Below, one piece after another: positions 1 to 8,619 of a DNA stretch of 19,352 bases (within the stretch, counting starts at the first letter, position 1; each line of letters opens with the position of its first letter). Made by a program: the position numbers and the translations under genes. Origin of the DNA: Planctomycetaceae bacterium (GTDB taxonomy: Bacteria > Planctomycetota > Planctomycetia > Pirellulales > Pirellulaceae); the NCBI GenBank assembly GCA_002685655.1, contig NYXM01000034.1:1-19352 (forward strand). Reading direction: 5' to 3'. The notes under the pieces were generated by a model. The model was not told where the DNA came from. It was given only the letters and a program-made list of their open reading frames with translations, and did no database searches.

Positions 1-532
1 ACCACGCGGAGGATCGCCTATTTCTCTCTGTTGATGGAAGGCCAATTTCAGCAACTACTTAACGATGAAACTGGCGCTGTCCAATTAGGCTTTGTCTCGC
101 AATCCAAATACCCGTACTCTTGGCTGGATGCAGATTTTGAACAGGAGGACGCAGAGGAAGCAGAGTTCTCGATTCTGCCGTCTCTGTTTCCTCTGTGTCC
201 TCCTGTTCATTTGTCCTATCCCTCTCCCACAAGCCAAGGGAGAGATGATGTGAAGAAGGCAAACCGTGCATTTGTATCAACACCAATGCCTACTGCCTTG
301 TCAAAGCTAGAAAGTGGGGTAAGCATGTTGCTTGCCTCGGGTTTGGCGTTGATGAATCGCCAGCTGGAAGCTCACTCCACTGAATCACCGACCCCCAATC
401 ATGCTTTGACAAAGCGCAAGCCAGTTCGCGGGCGCTGGAAACTTGGGCAGCCAGAGCGTAAGGTAAGCATACATAAGCATACAGCAAATTTGATATTACC
501 GATCCTAAATCGCACTTGAGGTGGGTGGGGAC
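1..532. other. Palindrome-rich non-coding region upstream of the DUF1549/DUF1553 gene
   Basis: No convincing gene was found here. An open frame at 31-519 (+) runs through a long hairpin and its translation resembles no family I know. The stretch holds a 28-bp-stem hairpin (138-209), a 7-bp hairpin CTCTCCC/GGGAGAG (222-244), a small hairpin at about 317-335 (GGTAAGCA/TGCTTGCC with one G-T pair), and a 10-bp inverted pair TTGTCAAAGC/GCTTTGACAA at 298-307 and 403-412. The promoter of the downstream gene should lie within the last 150 bases, but I see no strong -35/-10 pair. Confidence 0.6.
138..209. repeat. Long hairpin, 28-bp stem with 16-nt loop
   Basis: The left arm 138-165 and right arm 182-209 are complementary over 28 positions. 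The only two deviations are G-T pairs, so an RNA copy would be paired along the whole stem. The loop is 166-181. The arms are purine-rich (GGAGGAC, CAGAGGAAG). No T-run follows, so a simple intrinsic terminator is unlikely. It is probably a dispersed palindromic element (REP/MITE-like). Confidence 0.7.
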
Positions 533-2959
533 GTGAAGGTACTTCTTATCGCGATCGGCATTTTGGCTGTGCCGGTTATCTGCGTGGCCGAGCAGACAGT
601 CAATTTCAACCGAGATGTCCGTCCGATCCTGTCGGACCGGTGTTTTCAATGTCACGGACCCGCCGAGAATGATCGAGAAGCGGATCTGCGCCTGGATCAG
701 GCGAATGGGCCTGAGGGAGCCTATCGCACGCTCGATGAGTCACGAGCCATCAAGCCAGGATCGATCGAAGACAGCGCGCTGTGGTACAGGATCACGACGG
801 AAGATGATGATGTGATGCCGCCGCCGGATTCCTCCAAACAACCACTGACTGCCGACGAAAAGGCGATCATCAAGCGATGGATTGAAGAAGGCGCCGAGTA
901 TGCAGACTTCTGGGCGTTTGTGCCACCGCGAATGCCCGACCCGCCCGCAGTCCAGAACGAACAATGGAGCCAGCGGCCGATCGATCGCTTCGTTCTGCGC
1001 CGGCTCGAGTCGCAAGGGCTGGCACCGAAACCAAGAGCGGACCGGCGTACCTTGATTCGGCGGCTGAGCTTGGATCTAACCGGACTACCGCCAACGCGCG
1101 AGGAGATTCGCAGCTTTCTGTCCGATACCTCCGCGGATTCTTACGAACGAATTGTGGATCGTGTGCTGAACAAGCCACAGTATGGCGAGCACATGACCAA
1201 GTACTGGCTGGACCTTGTGCGTTTCGCAGACACCAACGGTATTCACCATGACCATTACCGCGAGATGACACCATACCGGGACTGGGTGATCCGGGCGTTC
1301 AGTGGAAACCTACCATATGACGAATTCGTCAAGTACCAACTCGCGGGCGACCTCTATCCCAAACCGACACACGACCAGTTCATCGCGTCCGGTTTCAACC
1401 GGCTGCACCTGATCATCGACCGTGGGACGGCGCTTCCGGAAGAGAGCTTCACGCGCAACGTCATCGATCGCATCACGGCAGTGGGCACTGCGTTCATGGG
1501 TCTGACGGTGCAGTGCGCCGTGTGTCATGACCACAAGTATGATCCGATCACGATGAAAGACTTCTATCAGCTCTTCGCCTTCTTTAACAACCTGGACGGT
1601 ACGCCGGAAACCGGTGGCAGGCAAGGAACGGACTTTCAGCGAGGTCTGCAACCTCCGTATGTCAGCCTGGCAAGCGAGACGGAGCAGGCGAAGCTGGAAG
1701 AGCTCCAGCATCGGATCGACGATCTGACGAAAGAGATTCCGCGGATCGAACAGCAAGTCAAAGAGGCGGGCGACGAGGCGCAAAAGAAGACGCTCGATGA
1801 AGCGTTGGCGCAGGCGAAACAGGAACTCAAGAAAGTCCGGGGCGAGAAGCAAACTTTCGTGGCCACGATCCCAGTGGCGATGGTCATGAAAGAGAAAGCT
1901 GACAGACGGCCCGCCCACATCTTGATTCGCGGCGCATATGACAATCCCGGTGAACAAGTCGTCCGCGATTCGCCGGCTTTCTTACCACCGATGAAGAAGA
2001 AGGATGGGATAAAGTCCCGCATGGATTTGGCCGAGTGGTTTGTTTCTGCTGAGAACCCGTTGACCGCGCGGGTGGTTGTCAACCGGTTCTGGCAGCAGCT
2101 GTTCGGGGTCGGCATCGTGAAGACGGCGGAAGACTTCGGCGCCCAGGGCGATTGGCCTAGCCATCCCGATCTTCTCGACCACCTCGCTGCCTCGTTGATC
2201 GAGTCGGAGTGGGACGTCAAAGCGCTGCTAAAGCAGATCGTGATGTCCGAAACGTATCAGCAGGAATCCGAGGCGACGCTTGACGAATTTGAAAGCGATC
2301 CAGAGAATCGCTTGCTGTCGCGCGGTTCGCGTTTTCGTATGGATTCCGAGATGATTCGCGATCAATTGCTGGCGACAAGCGGCCTGTTGAACTACGACTT
2401 GTATGGCAAGAGCGTAAAGCCGCCGCAGCCGGCGGGTCTGTGGAAGGCGGTTAGTATGCCCAGCTCGTATCCTCGCGTTTACGAATCCGACACTGGCGAG
2501 AAGATCTACCGTCGTAGTCTCTATACGTTTTGGAAGCGAGGCATGCCGCCGCCACAAATGACCATTCTGAACGCACCGTCCAGGGAATCGTGTATCGCTC
2601 GCCGAGAACGTACCAACACTCCGCTCCAAGCGCTGCTGTTGATGAACGAACTGGAGTATTTGAAGGCAGCCCGCCACCTGGCCCACGAGACAATCGCGGA
2701 CCGAGCGCTGAGTCCCGCAGGTCGATTGGCGATTATCTACGAGACCATCACCTCAAAACTGCCAGATGCCGGCGAAAGCCAGAGTTTTCTTAAGATGGTC
2801 GAAGACCTGACGTCGATCTACCGCGACAACTCGAATCTGGCCGACCAACTGTGTGAAGGCGTCGAGTTGCACGAAGGAGTTTCGACGGTGGAACTGGCTG
2901 CGTGGACGATGCTAGTCAGCACGATCAACAATCTCGACATCACAAAGACGCGAGGCTAG
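533..2959 (+). CDS. Planctomycete cytochrome c / DUF1549 / DUF1553 protein
   Basis: Secreted or periplasmic heme protein of the PSCyt1-PSCyt2 (DUF1549)-PSD1 (DUF1553) family. The biochemical role is unknown; the family is abundant in planctomycetes and is usually paired with DUF1501 proteins. I prefer the GTG at 533: it gives 808 aa beginning MKVLLIAIG with an immediate signal peptide, preceded by GAGGTGG. The GTG at 521 adds only four residues. Near residue 37 is a CFQCHGP motif (heme c, CxxCH), followed by the family's DxNxPxGAYRTLD-like section. A second CxxCH-type site, [11 protein letters not shown], lies near residue 327 and is typical of DUF1549. A charged, Lys/Glu-rich coiled coil spans about 380-445. 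The C-terminal DUF1553 half carries NRFWQQLFG and the terminal AWTMLVSTI. Length is normal for the short form. It ends 5 nt before the DUF1501 gene, so the two are co-transcribed. Confidence 0.93.
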   Translation: MKVLLIAIGILAVPVICVAEQTVNFNRDVRPILSDRCFQCHGPAENDREADLRLDQANGPEGAYRTLDESRAIKPGSIEDSALWYRITTEDDDVMPPPDSSKQPLTADEKAIIKRWIEEGAEYADFWAFVPPRMPDPPAVQNEQWSQRPIDRFVLRRLESQGLAPKPRADRRTLIRRLSLDLTGLPPTREEIRSFLSDTSADSYERIVDRVLNKPQYGEHMTKYWLDLVRFADTNGIHHDHYREMTPYRDWVIRAFSGNLPYDEFVKYQLAGDLYPKPTHDQFIASGFNRLHLIIDRGTALPEESFTRNVIDRITAVGTAFMGLTVQCAVCHDHKYDPITMKDFYQLFAFFNNLDGTPETGGRQGTDFQRGLQPPYVSLASETEQAKLEELQHRIDDLTKEIPRIEQQVKEAGDEAQKKTLDEALAQAKQELKKVRGEKQTFVATIPVAMVMKEKADRRPAHILIRGAYDNPGEQVVRDSPAFLPPMKKKDGIKSRMDLAEWFVSAENPLTARVVVNRFWQQLFGVGIVKTAEDFGAQGDWPSHPDLLDHLAASLIESEWDVKALLKQIVMSETYQQESEATLDEFESDPENRLLSRGSRFRMDSEMIRDQLLATSGLLNYDLYGKSVKPPQPAGLWKAVSMPSSYPRVYESDTGEKIYRRSLYTFWKRGMPPPQMTILNAPSRESCIARRERTNTPLQALLLMNELEYLKAARHLAHETIADRALSPAGRLAIIYETITSKLPDAGESQSFLKMVEDLTSIYRDNSNLADQLCEGVELHEGVSTVELAAWTMLVSTINNLDITKTRG

Positions 2960-2964
2960 TTACC

Positions 2965-4401
2965 ATGCGAGATATCCTCGAACAGCAGAATCGCCTGCAG
3001 GCTCGGCGACAGTTCTTGAAGACCTCGGGCATGGGCCTGGGCGTTACTGCATTGGCCTCGCTACTCCCTCAAAACGGCGCGGCGCAGACGGCTCGTCATC
3101 ATACTCCGCGTGCCAAGCACGTCATCTTTCTGTTCATGGCGGGTGCGCCAAGTCAGATCGATCTGTTCGACTACAAGCCACAACTCGGCAAGCTGTTCAA
3201 ACAACCGCTGCCCGATAGCGTCAGCATGGGGCAGCGTGTGACGGCGATGACAAAAGGTAAGACGCAGTTGGTTGCGCCGTCCATGTTCAAATTCGATCGC
3301 AAGGGGCAAAACGGCATCTGGATGTGCGAGCTTTTTCCCCATCTGTCCGAGATGGCGGATGATCTTTGCATCATCAATTCGATGCATACCAACGCGATCA
3401 ACCATGATCCCGCCAAGACGTTCATCTGCACGGGCTCCGAAATCCCGGGCAAAGCAAGCATGGGAGCATGGTTGAGCTACGGGCTGGGTTCGATGAATCG
3501 CGACTTGCCTGATTTCGTCGTCCTCACATCGGCGTACTGGACGGGCGGCACGCGAAACGTCCAAGCCCTCTATAGCCGCTTGTGGGGAAGCGGCTTTCTG
3601 CCGTCCAAGCATCAGGGCGCAGCGTTTCAAACTTCAGGAGACCCGGTCCTCTTCCTCTCAAATCCTAACGGTATCGATAGTCACGTCCGCCGCCGGATGC
3701 TCGACACCCTCGGCCAGTTGAACCAAAAGCATTTTTCCGAAATCGGCGATCCCGAGATTCAGACCACTATTACGCAACAGGAAATGGCCTTTCGTATGCA
3801 GGCTTCTGTTCCGGAGTTGGCGGACGTCTCGGGAGAACCCCAACACGTTGTCGATCTGTATGGACCGGAAGTTCACAAGAACGGATCGTTCGCCCGTAAC
3901 TGTCTGCTCGCCCGGCGGATGGTGGAACGAGGTGTGCGCTTCGTCCAGATCTTTCACCGGGGGTGGGATCACCACACCATTTTGCCACAGCAGTTGCGGG
4001 GTCAGTGTTTCGACATCGATCAACCCTCAGCGGCGTTGCTGAGGGACTTAAAACAGCACGGTTTGCTGGACGACACCATCGTCATCCTTGCCGGTGAATT
4101 CGGCCGTACCGTCTACTGCCAGGGAAAACTGGAACGCGACGACTACGGCCGGGATCATCATCCGCGCTGTTTTTCTGCGTGGATGGCGGGCGGCGGCATC
4201 AAGGGTGGGATCAGCTACGGCCAAACAGACGAATTCAGCTACAACGTTGTTCAGGATCCGGTAGCCGTTCGGGACCTGCACGCGACCATCCTCCACCAGC
4301 TTGGTGTCGACCACAAGAAGCTGACCTTTCCGTTTCAGGGCCTGGATCACCGATTGACTGGTGTCGAACCGTCGCAGGTTGTCAAAGGGATTCTTGGTTA
4401 G
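2965..4401 (+). CDS. DUF1501 family protein (Tat-exported, sulfatase/phosphatase-like fold)
   Basis: A 478-aa DUF1501 protein. The family is distantly related to sulfatases and alkaline phosphatases, but its substrate is unknown. I chose ATG 2965, 5 nt after the upstream stop and preceded by GAGG; the longer frame from 2902 would overlap the upstream gene by 58 nt. The N-terminus has a twin-arginine signal ([14 protein letters not shown]) and a hydrophobic stretch, implying folded export, perhaps with bound metal. Typical motifs are [20 protein letters not shown] (about residue 48) and, near the C-terminus, [23 protein letters not shown] and [11 protein letters not shown]. The Asp/His-rich parts look intact. 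With its partner it forms the DUF1549/DUF1553-DUF1501 pair often found in planctomycete polysaccharide or sulfatase-rich loci. No nearby sulfatase or sigma factor is present here to suggest a substrate. Confidence 0.94.
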   Translation: MRDILEQQNRLQARRQFLKTSGMGLGVTALASLLPQNGAAQTARHHTPRAKHVIFLFMAGAPSQIDLFDYKPQLGKLFKQPLPDSVSMGQRVTAMTKGKTQLVAPSMFKFDRKGQNGIWMCELFPHLSEMADDLCIINSMHTNAINHDPAKTFICTGSEIPGKASMGAWLSYGLGSMNRDLPDFVVLTSAYWTGGTRNVQALYSRLWGSGFLPSKHQGAAFQTSGDPVLFLSNPNGIDSHVRRRMLDTLGQLNQKHFSEIGDPEIQTTITQQEMAFRMQASVPELADVSGEPQHVVDLYGPEVHKNGSFARNCLLARRMVERGVRFVQIFHRGWDHHTILPQQLRGQCFDIDQPSAALLRDLKQHGLLDDTIVILAGEFGRTVYCQGKLERDDYGRDHHPRCFSAWMAGGGIKGGISYGQTDEFSYNVVQDPVAVRDLHATILHQLGVDHKKLTFPFQGLDHRLTGVEPSQVVKGILG

Positions 4402-4441
4402 CTGTGATTTTTCTCGCTTCAAGAGTTTGGATCTACAGGTT

Positions 4442-4467
4442 GTGGGCTGGTCTCCTGACCTGCCCAC
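4442..4467. repeat. Dispersed hairpin, copy 1 (11-bp arms, 4-nt loop)
   Basis: The arms are 4442-4452 and 4457-4467, with loop TCCT and one internal mismatch. The 26-bp unit matches 22 of 26 positions of the hairpin at 16546-16571, including arm and loop length, so the two are copies of one element about 12 kb apart. Copy 1 stands alone; copy 2 sits at the end of a tandem array. Confidence 0.65.
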
Positions 4468-4473
4468 CGTTTC

Positions 4474-4542
4474 GACCGAAGATCTCCTTTTCCTGCAGCG
4501 AACGTGAACGGGCATTCCACGCACTCTTGGAGATCTTCGGTC
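4474..4542. repeat. 14-bp perfect inverted repeat, 41-nt loop
   Basis: GACCGAAGATCTCC at 4474-4487 is exactly reverse-complemented at 4529-4542. It begins only 7 nt after the dispersed hairpin at 4442-4467 and 73 nt after the DUF1501 stop codon. It could fold in the 3' end of that transcript, but no T-run follows. Confidence 0.6.
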
Positions 4543-4624
4543 TGAGTGGTGTTGCGATCGGGAGACCGCATCACAACAAGTGACTGATGTGAGAACGCCG
4601 CAGACCAACAACTTAGAAGCTACG

Positions 4625-5005
4625 CGACCTCTCCCAAGCAGACTTTTTCGCTTTGGAGGTTTAGGAGAGCCTTGAACATGTCCTTCTCCCTTCGGAGGTC
4701 GTGCAGTTTTTAAGTGTTGTTTCTTAGCTGATTTACGAACATCCAAACTCTCCCTTTGGGCCCTGTTGGGAGAGTCGGGCCGTCAGGCCCGGAGAGGGCA
4801 ATTCGCTTCACCGAGTTTTTCAATTCAAAACGCCAAAGAAAAGGCCCCACCCGGTCGCGGCCGACCTCCCCGCGGCGCGGGGAGGGAATTCGATAACTCG
4901 AACGCCAACGGTAACTTAGCAACCGCACGACCTCTTCGGGAGAAGGGGCGCACTGCCGGTTTCTTCTCGTAGTCAAAAGCGAAAAAGTCTGTCTGGGAGA
5001 GGGTC
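4625..5005. mobile_element. Putative MITE-like element with ~90-bp imperfect inverted ends
   Basis: The left end (4625-4714) and the reverse complement of the right end (4915-5005) share two ordered blocks. One contains CTCTCCCA followed by AGACTTTTTCGCTTT; the other contains CTTCTCCC, GGTCGTGC and TAAG. Spacing between blocks is about 27 versus 29 nt. The interior (about 200 nt) has no gene but holds three further hairpins: ACTCTCCC/GGGAGAGT (4747-4775), CGGGCC/GGCCCG with a GTCA loop (4776-4791) and CCTCCCCGC/GCGGGGAGG (4865-4885). No transposase and no clear target-site duplication are visible. It may instead be a non-mobile palindromic relic. Confidence 0.5.
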
Positions 5006-5044
5006 TTCCGGATGCGCCAGCATACAACTGCTGACCCAGGCCGG

Positions 5045-5833
5045 TCAGCTGGCTAGTTCGCAGCCATCACACTCTTCTGGCCGCTCAGTCGACGAAGGAG
5101 AAGCGGGGCCAGCCGGAGCGGAAACGCCCATCAGAGCACGTTCCGCCGCGACGAAAGCAGATAAGAACTCAGCGAGTGCGGCGTAGAAACCATCCGAGTT
5201 CTCGCGGGATAGCAGCTTGGCGAAAGCGGGCAGCCACCAAGCGAGATGCTCGCGAAAGAAGCGCTTCTGGGCCTCGCGACACACGGACACACGTTCAGAC
5301 GAGGCATCTTCTTCAGTCGCTTGCCGTTCCAGGCCCAGAAGAAACGCCATGAACTCCAACTCGAGAACCACATGGTCATGTCGCTCGGGATACTGCGACG
5401 AGACTTTGAGTCCAAAAGCCCGATAAAACCCGCTTACGTCAGCCAGGGCGTTGGAACGTTGAAACGTGGCCTTGCCGTCGATGTACTCTGTTTCATATGG
5501 TGGGCAGGCCTTGGCAACGAGAAGACCAAAGGTGTGCTCGTATTCTGCGTTCAAGAGGTTGGAGTTGGCGGGAATCGTCTTGAAAACCTCCTCTGGCGTC
5601 AGGTACTCCAGCGACAGCTCTCCGAAGCCCAACGGATCCGCCTTTGCAGTGTCCGTACCTCGAACAACCGCGCAAGCCCCTTCGAGCACTCCGCTCGTGC
5701 GCAGGGTATCTAACTGTTCCCACGAACCGGAGCGAGGATCGAGTAAAGAGATGGCAGCGAAGCGGTACAACGATTGGCGGGCCATATTAATCGCCGGTTC
5801 GACTTCTACTTGGGTAACGATCGAGTTCGTCAT
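5045..5833 (-). CDS. TorD/DmsD-family molybdoenzyme maturation chaperone (delta subunit type)
   Basis: A cytoplasmic chaperone that in this family binds the catalytic subunit of DMSO-reductase-type enzymes and helps cofactor insertion before assembly or export. The 262-aa frame is intact from the ATG at 5833. The central signature reads CPPYETEY, then SNALADVSGFYRAFGLKVS and ERHDHVVLELEFMAFLLGLE, which is the conserved acidic helix of TorD/NarJ-like proteins; REHLAWWLPAFAKLL follows. The C-terminus ends in an unusual CDGCELAS, a possible metal-binding Cys pair. It lies 123 nt downstream of the iron-sulfur subunit remnant, as expected for the delta gene of a type II DMSO reductase operon. Its presumed client is now only a fragment, so the chaperone is either an orphan serving another enzyme or has simply not decayed yet. 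Confidence 0.88.
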   Translation of the reverse strand: MTNSIVTQVEVEPAINMARQSLYRFAAISLLDPRSGSWEQLDTLRTSGVLEGACAVVRGTDTAKADPLGFGELSLEYLTPEEVFKTIPANSNLLNAEYEHTFGLLVAKACPPYETEYIDGKATFQRSNALADVSGFYRAFGLKVSSQYPERHDHVVLELEFMAFLLGLERQATEEDASSERVSVCREAQKRFFREHLAWWLPAFAKLLSRENSDGFYAALAEFLSAFVAAERALMGVSAPAGPASPSSTERPEECDGCELAS

Positions 5834-5956
5834 CGCGCGCTCTGTTTAATGTTGTCTCAGTGTGATGTTGTCTCAGGGGACGACCGTGAAAGGGAGCCGT
5901 CCCAGTCCTGTTCCGGAAAGCCTCCGCAAAAATCGGGGCAGTGCCCGACTGCTGTC
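5834..5956. repeat. Short direct repeat and REP-like palindromes between reductase remnant and chaperone gene
   Basis: ATGTTGTCTCAG occurs twice (5849-5860 and 5865-5876), 16 bp apart. It is followed by GGGACG...CGTCCC-type complementarity (about 5878-5908) and an imperfect small palindrome around 5935-5949 (CGGGGCAGTGCCCG). On the - strand these lie between the beta-subunit stop and the chaperone start. They could slow or pause transcription, or be remnants of a REP-type element. Confidence 0.35.
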
Positions 5957-6811
5957 TCAAATCGAATTCACATGAGCTTCCGCAGGCCGCTCGAAGGTTG
6001 GTTCTTCGACGGTGATTCGGACAACTTCCTCGTCGAGCTTGTTGTATCCAATCACTGTATCGTTGAACAGCTCCTGCGTCTTGGAGTCGCCGTTGGGCAT
6101 CGTGACCTCGATTTCGCCGTCTTTGTCACCCTTCTCGATTTCGTATCGGAAGAGAATCTGCCGTGTGGTCCGGAACAGCTGCAACACTCCCAACAGCTCA
6201 CGATCCGGGCAGCTGTACTGGTCGATGGCGGCTTCGACCCCAGGCCCGAACATCTGCTGCAGATAGTTACGAGGTACCCACCGTGGCGGGATGTAATAGC
6301 CGTTGGGCTCGGTACCGAATTGTGCGTAGAGCGGCAAAGCGACCTGCCGCTCGCGGACCAGGTAATAAAGCGGATTCTTGGGGTCCTTGACCCAGCCACC
6401 TTCTTCATCGATCTTCACCAATCCTTGCATTCGGATCTTGCCAACACAGGCCGACATGCAACGTGACTCGGTCGGCGCACCGTCCGGACTGATCGTCTCG
6501 TCCTTGCCTTCCAGTCGCGGGAAGCAAGCGATGCACTTCTCGCTTGTCCGAGTTGTCGGCCGATACATCGACTTCTTGTATGGGCAACCTTCGACACACT
6601 TGCGATAACCACGACAACGGCTTTGGTCGATAAGCACGACTCCGTCTTCGGGCCGCTTGTAAATTGCATTGCGCGGGCAAGATCCGAGACATCCGGGGTA
6701 GGTGCAGTGGTTACAGATACGGGCCAGATGGAAAAACCAGACTTTGTGTTCGGGCAACTGCGTCGAGCCGCCGAACTGGCGGTCAGCGTTGAAATCACCG
6801 CCACGAGGCGT
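5957..6811 (-). pseudogene. NarH/NxrB-like iron-sulfur beta subunit, N-terminus missing
   Basis: The remaining frame encodes the C-terminal two thirds of a type II DMSO-reductase beta subunit, which carries electrons between the molybdenum subunit and a cytochrome through several Fe-S clusters. Visible cysteine groups are CNHCTYPGCLGSCPR, CRGYRKCVEGCPYKK, and CIACFPR with ESRCMSACVGK. The C-terminal section (ALPLYAQFGTEPNGYYIPPR, QMFGPGVE, NDTVIGYNK, VRITVEEP) is complete. It resembles nitrite oxidoreductase/nitrate reductase beta subunits as I recall them. The first ferredoxin-like cysteine motif and roughly 150 residues are absent. The frame stays beta-like up to about 6811 and then meets alpha-subunit sequence in another frame. 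The only starts near the conserved part are weak ones such as TTG 6757 (266 aa), which would yield a protein lacking one cluster. Probably non-functional. Confidence 0.8.
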
Positions 6812-6813
6812 GT

Positions 6814-7140
6814 CTTCATGATCGTAAAGTTGTACGGCAGACCCGGATTGACCTTGACTCGGACCATGCAGCGGAATGCTTTGTGCCGTGGCCCCTTATC
6901 ATCCTTCCAACCGATATACGGACGATCGAGTTCGTTGGTGTCGACCCAAACGTAGTCGCCTTCGTTCAGCCCTTGATCCTTGGCGGCCTGGGGATTGATT
7001 TGTATTTGACGATCGGCCACGCCTGGGGACCTTTTGTCGGTGCGATGCGGATCGCCAAAGTTATCGCTCCAGATCCAATGCCAATCAACGGTGGTCCACG
7101 AAGAATGCGTCGAGTGCCGACTCTTCGGCGAGCTTCCCAA
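6814..7140 (-). pseudogene. Fragment of NarG/NxrA-like molybdopterin catalytic subunit (C-terminal region)
   Basis: About 109 codons survive from a subunit that is normally over 1,000 residues long. The translation reads [16 protein letters not shown], then [43 protein letters not shown] and NPGLPYNFTIMK. These are hallmarks of the molybdopterin-dinucleotide-binding C-terminal domain of type II DMSO reductases (NarG, NxrA and relatives). The Mo-ligand and N-terminal Fe-S regions are gone upstream. Downstream, the usual tail after the NFTxMK motif is gone too, replaced by beta-subunit sequence in a different frame. The upstream joint to phnW lies within 7128-7140. Certainly not a working catalytic subunit. 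Confidence 0.82.
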
Positions 7141-7232
7141 GTCGAGTAGTCACTCACCATGGCCTGACGAACCGTGCGCGAAGTCGTCAGCGGGCCGGGC
7201 GTCAGGAGCAGGTAGGGAACGTCGTCGTCCAA
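7137..7232 (-). pseudogene. phnW: 5' fragment of 2-aminoethylphosphonate-pyruvate transaminase
   Basis: From a TTG at 7232, preceded by GAAAGG at a good ribosome-binding distance, the frame reads [20 protein letters not shown] and then AMVSDYSTW. This is the characteristic N-terminus of PhnW, the PLP enzyme that moves the amino group of 2-aminoethylphosphonate to pyruvate. PhnW normally continues for about 360 residues, including the PLP lysine. Here homology stops at residue 32, where NarG/NxrA-like sequence begins in another frame. The start lies 64 nt after the stop of the MFS transporter gene on the same strand, so phnW was probably a member of that operon. A 32-codon frame beginning at ATG 7300 overlaps the transporter stop by 4 nt and runs into this start; it may be a coupling leader or chance. 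Confidence 0.75.
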
Positions 7233-7296
7233 GAATTCTTACCTTTCTTCATGGCTTCATTGAGTGATTCCGCGCAGTCTTCTTTGCCTGGCATGA

Positions 7297-8619
7297 TCAT
7301 GTCGAGTCTTCCGGCGCCTTGACATGTGTCGACTTGTGAAACAACATGAAGTAGCCACAACTCGCACTCAACAGCACCGTGCCGAGGATGGCCATGAAGT
7401 AAGTGAGATAACGAAAGAAATCCAATCGCGAGACATCGCCAGCAAGGAGGTCTTTGGAGAGCAACACGCTGATTGCCCCACCGTAACCAATCGAGTCGGC
7501 AACGTAAATCGCGAACACGGCCGTCCCAACGGCCCGAGTCGATGCGATCAAACGGTCGAACAGCACACTCCCGTACGGCACGTAGGCTAAATACGTACCG
7601 AGCCCGCACATAATCATCCACGTCAGGCCGTCGACCTGTTCTGCATCGTGAAGCAATGTGCCGATTCCCATCATCGCGGTACCTACACTCATGATCGCGA
7701 ATGCACCGATCAATCCCAGGCGGTTGCTCTTAATCAGGTTCAGCATCGCCAAAGCTCCGAGCACGCCAAAGGCCACCCATGTGTCACAACGCATGAAGAT
7801 GGCCGTTTCTTTCTCGCCGTACCCCAGTTGTTGAAAGATCTCGACGCCGAAGTTGTCGCGAAAGTCGCGATATGCCGTCAGGAAGAAATACGCGACCAAC
7901 AGCATCAGCATTCCGGGCAGGAATTGTTTGACGAACTGCCAGCGCTGGCTGTCGTCCATCGTTTGTCGCTTGACTCGCGCTTGCTCGTCCTCGTCGGTCG
8001 GCTGCGGGAGCTGATTCAACAACCATACGGACAGTAGAAACGGTGGCAAGAAGATCAAGCCTGTGACAAAGGGCATCCAAAACTGATCCACCTGGTGCAC
8101 GCTCATCAGCCAGCGACCGATGTCCTTCACAAATGCGCTAGCGAGGATAAACGAACAACTCAGTCCAGCCAGCAGCATTTCCGAAGTGCGGCGTCCCTCG
8201 AGGTACCACACGACCAACCCCCAGACCATTCCCAGCGGCAGACCGTTGACGAAGATCGCCACGACCTTGAGGTTGTGAGGCAATACAGCAAATAGCAACA
8301 GCGCCAGCTGTGCGACGAGGATCATGGCCACCAGCATCCGCGTCCGATTGTTGCGAGCCACTTCTGAACAGATCTTGATCCCAATGACTTTCGAAAGCGT
8401 GTAACCCATAATCTGGCTGACCACAAACACCGTCTTCAGGTCGAGACTGGTAGCGAGAAACTGCAGCCCTTCGTACTTGGCGGCCGAGAATGGTTTGCGA
8501 AAGGCGTACATGCAGAAGTACGTCGAGAATGAGCTCGCGATAGCAAACGACATGAATACCGGCGCCGGCATCGATGCGAGCCAGTCCGTCAGGCGACCTG
8601 GTTTCTGCTTCTCAGTCAT
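7297..8619 (-). CDS. MFS-type transporter, DUF5690-like, 12 membrane segments
   Basis: A 440-aa integral membrane protein with twelve hydrophobic segments. The N-terminal part reads SSFSTYFCMYAFRKPFSAAKYEG followed by SQIMGYTLSKVIGIKICSEV. Position and wording recall the organophosphate antiporter branch of the major facilitator superfamily (GlpT/UhpC) and, as I recall it, the Pfam family DUF5690. I chose ATG 8619, which overlaps the stop of the upstream Fe-S gene by 8 nt (ATGACTGA) and so implies translational coupling; the longer frame from 8688 would overlap by 77 nt. Being the last intact gene before the phnW start suggests import of an organophosphonate or a related amine. The substrate is inference only. 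The sequence shows no defect. Confidence 0.85.
   Translation of the reverse strand: MTEKQKPGRLTDWLASMPAPVFMSFAIASSFSTYFCMYAFRKPFSAAKYEGLQFLATSLDLKTVFVVSQIMGYTLSKVIGIKICSEVARNNRTRMLVAMILVAQLALLLFAVLPHNLKVVAIFVNGLPLGMVWGLVVWYLEGRRTSEMLLAGLSCSFILASAFVKDIGRWLMSVHQVDQFWMPFVTGLIFLPPFLLSVWLLNQLPQPTDEDEQARVKRQTMDDSQRWQFVKQFLPGMLMLLVAYFFLTAYRDFRDNFGVEIFQQLGYGEKETAIFMRCDTWVAFGVLGALAMLNLIKSNRLGLIGAFAIMSVGTAMMGIGTLLHDAEQVDGLTWMIMCGLGTYLAYVPYGSVLFDRLIASTRAVGTAVFAIYVADSIGYGGAISVLLSKDLLAGDVSRLDFFRYLTYFMAILGTVLLSASCGYFMLFHKSTHVKAPEDST

Larger units (their letters stand above)
4402..5044. other. Non-coding region with several palindromes and a MITE-like element
   Basis: The 643 bases separate the DUF1501 gene from the convergent TorD gene. 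No believable coding frame is seen. Going left to right it holds a hairpin of the kind also present near 16546, a 14-bp inverted repeat with a 41-nt loop, and a ~380-bp element with long imperfect inverted ends. Any terminator for the flanking convergent genes must lie here, but no hairpin plus T-run stands out. Confidence 0.6.

Noticed and set aside
31..519. Open frame of 162 codons on the + strand before the DUF1549/DUF1553 gene
   Set aside because: It runs through a 28-bp-stem hairpin and other palindromes, has no family resemblance, and has no good ribosome-binding site.
4048..4746. 232-codon frame on the - strand
   Set aside because: It is antisense to the well-supported DUF1501 gene and extends into the palindromic region; composition is arginine/serine-rich, typical of a shadow frame.
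5774..6466. 230-codon frame on the + strand
   Set aside because: It is antisense to the iron-sulfur subunit remnant and the chaperone start, with no recognisable family.
7202..7300. 32-codon frame overlapping the MFS stop codon by 4 nt
   Set aside because: The overlap is suggestive of coupling, but the product resembles nothing known and most of its second half overlaps the phnW start in another frame; too weak to list as a gene.
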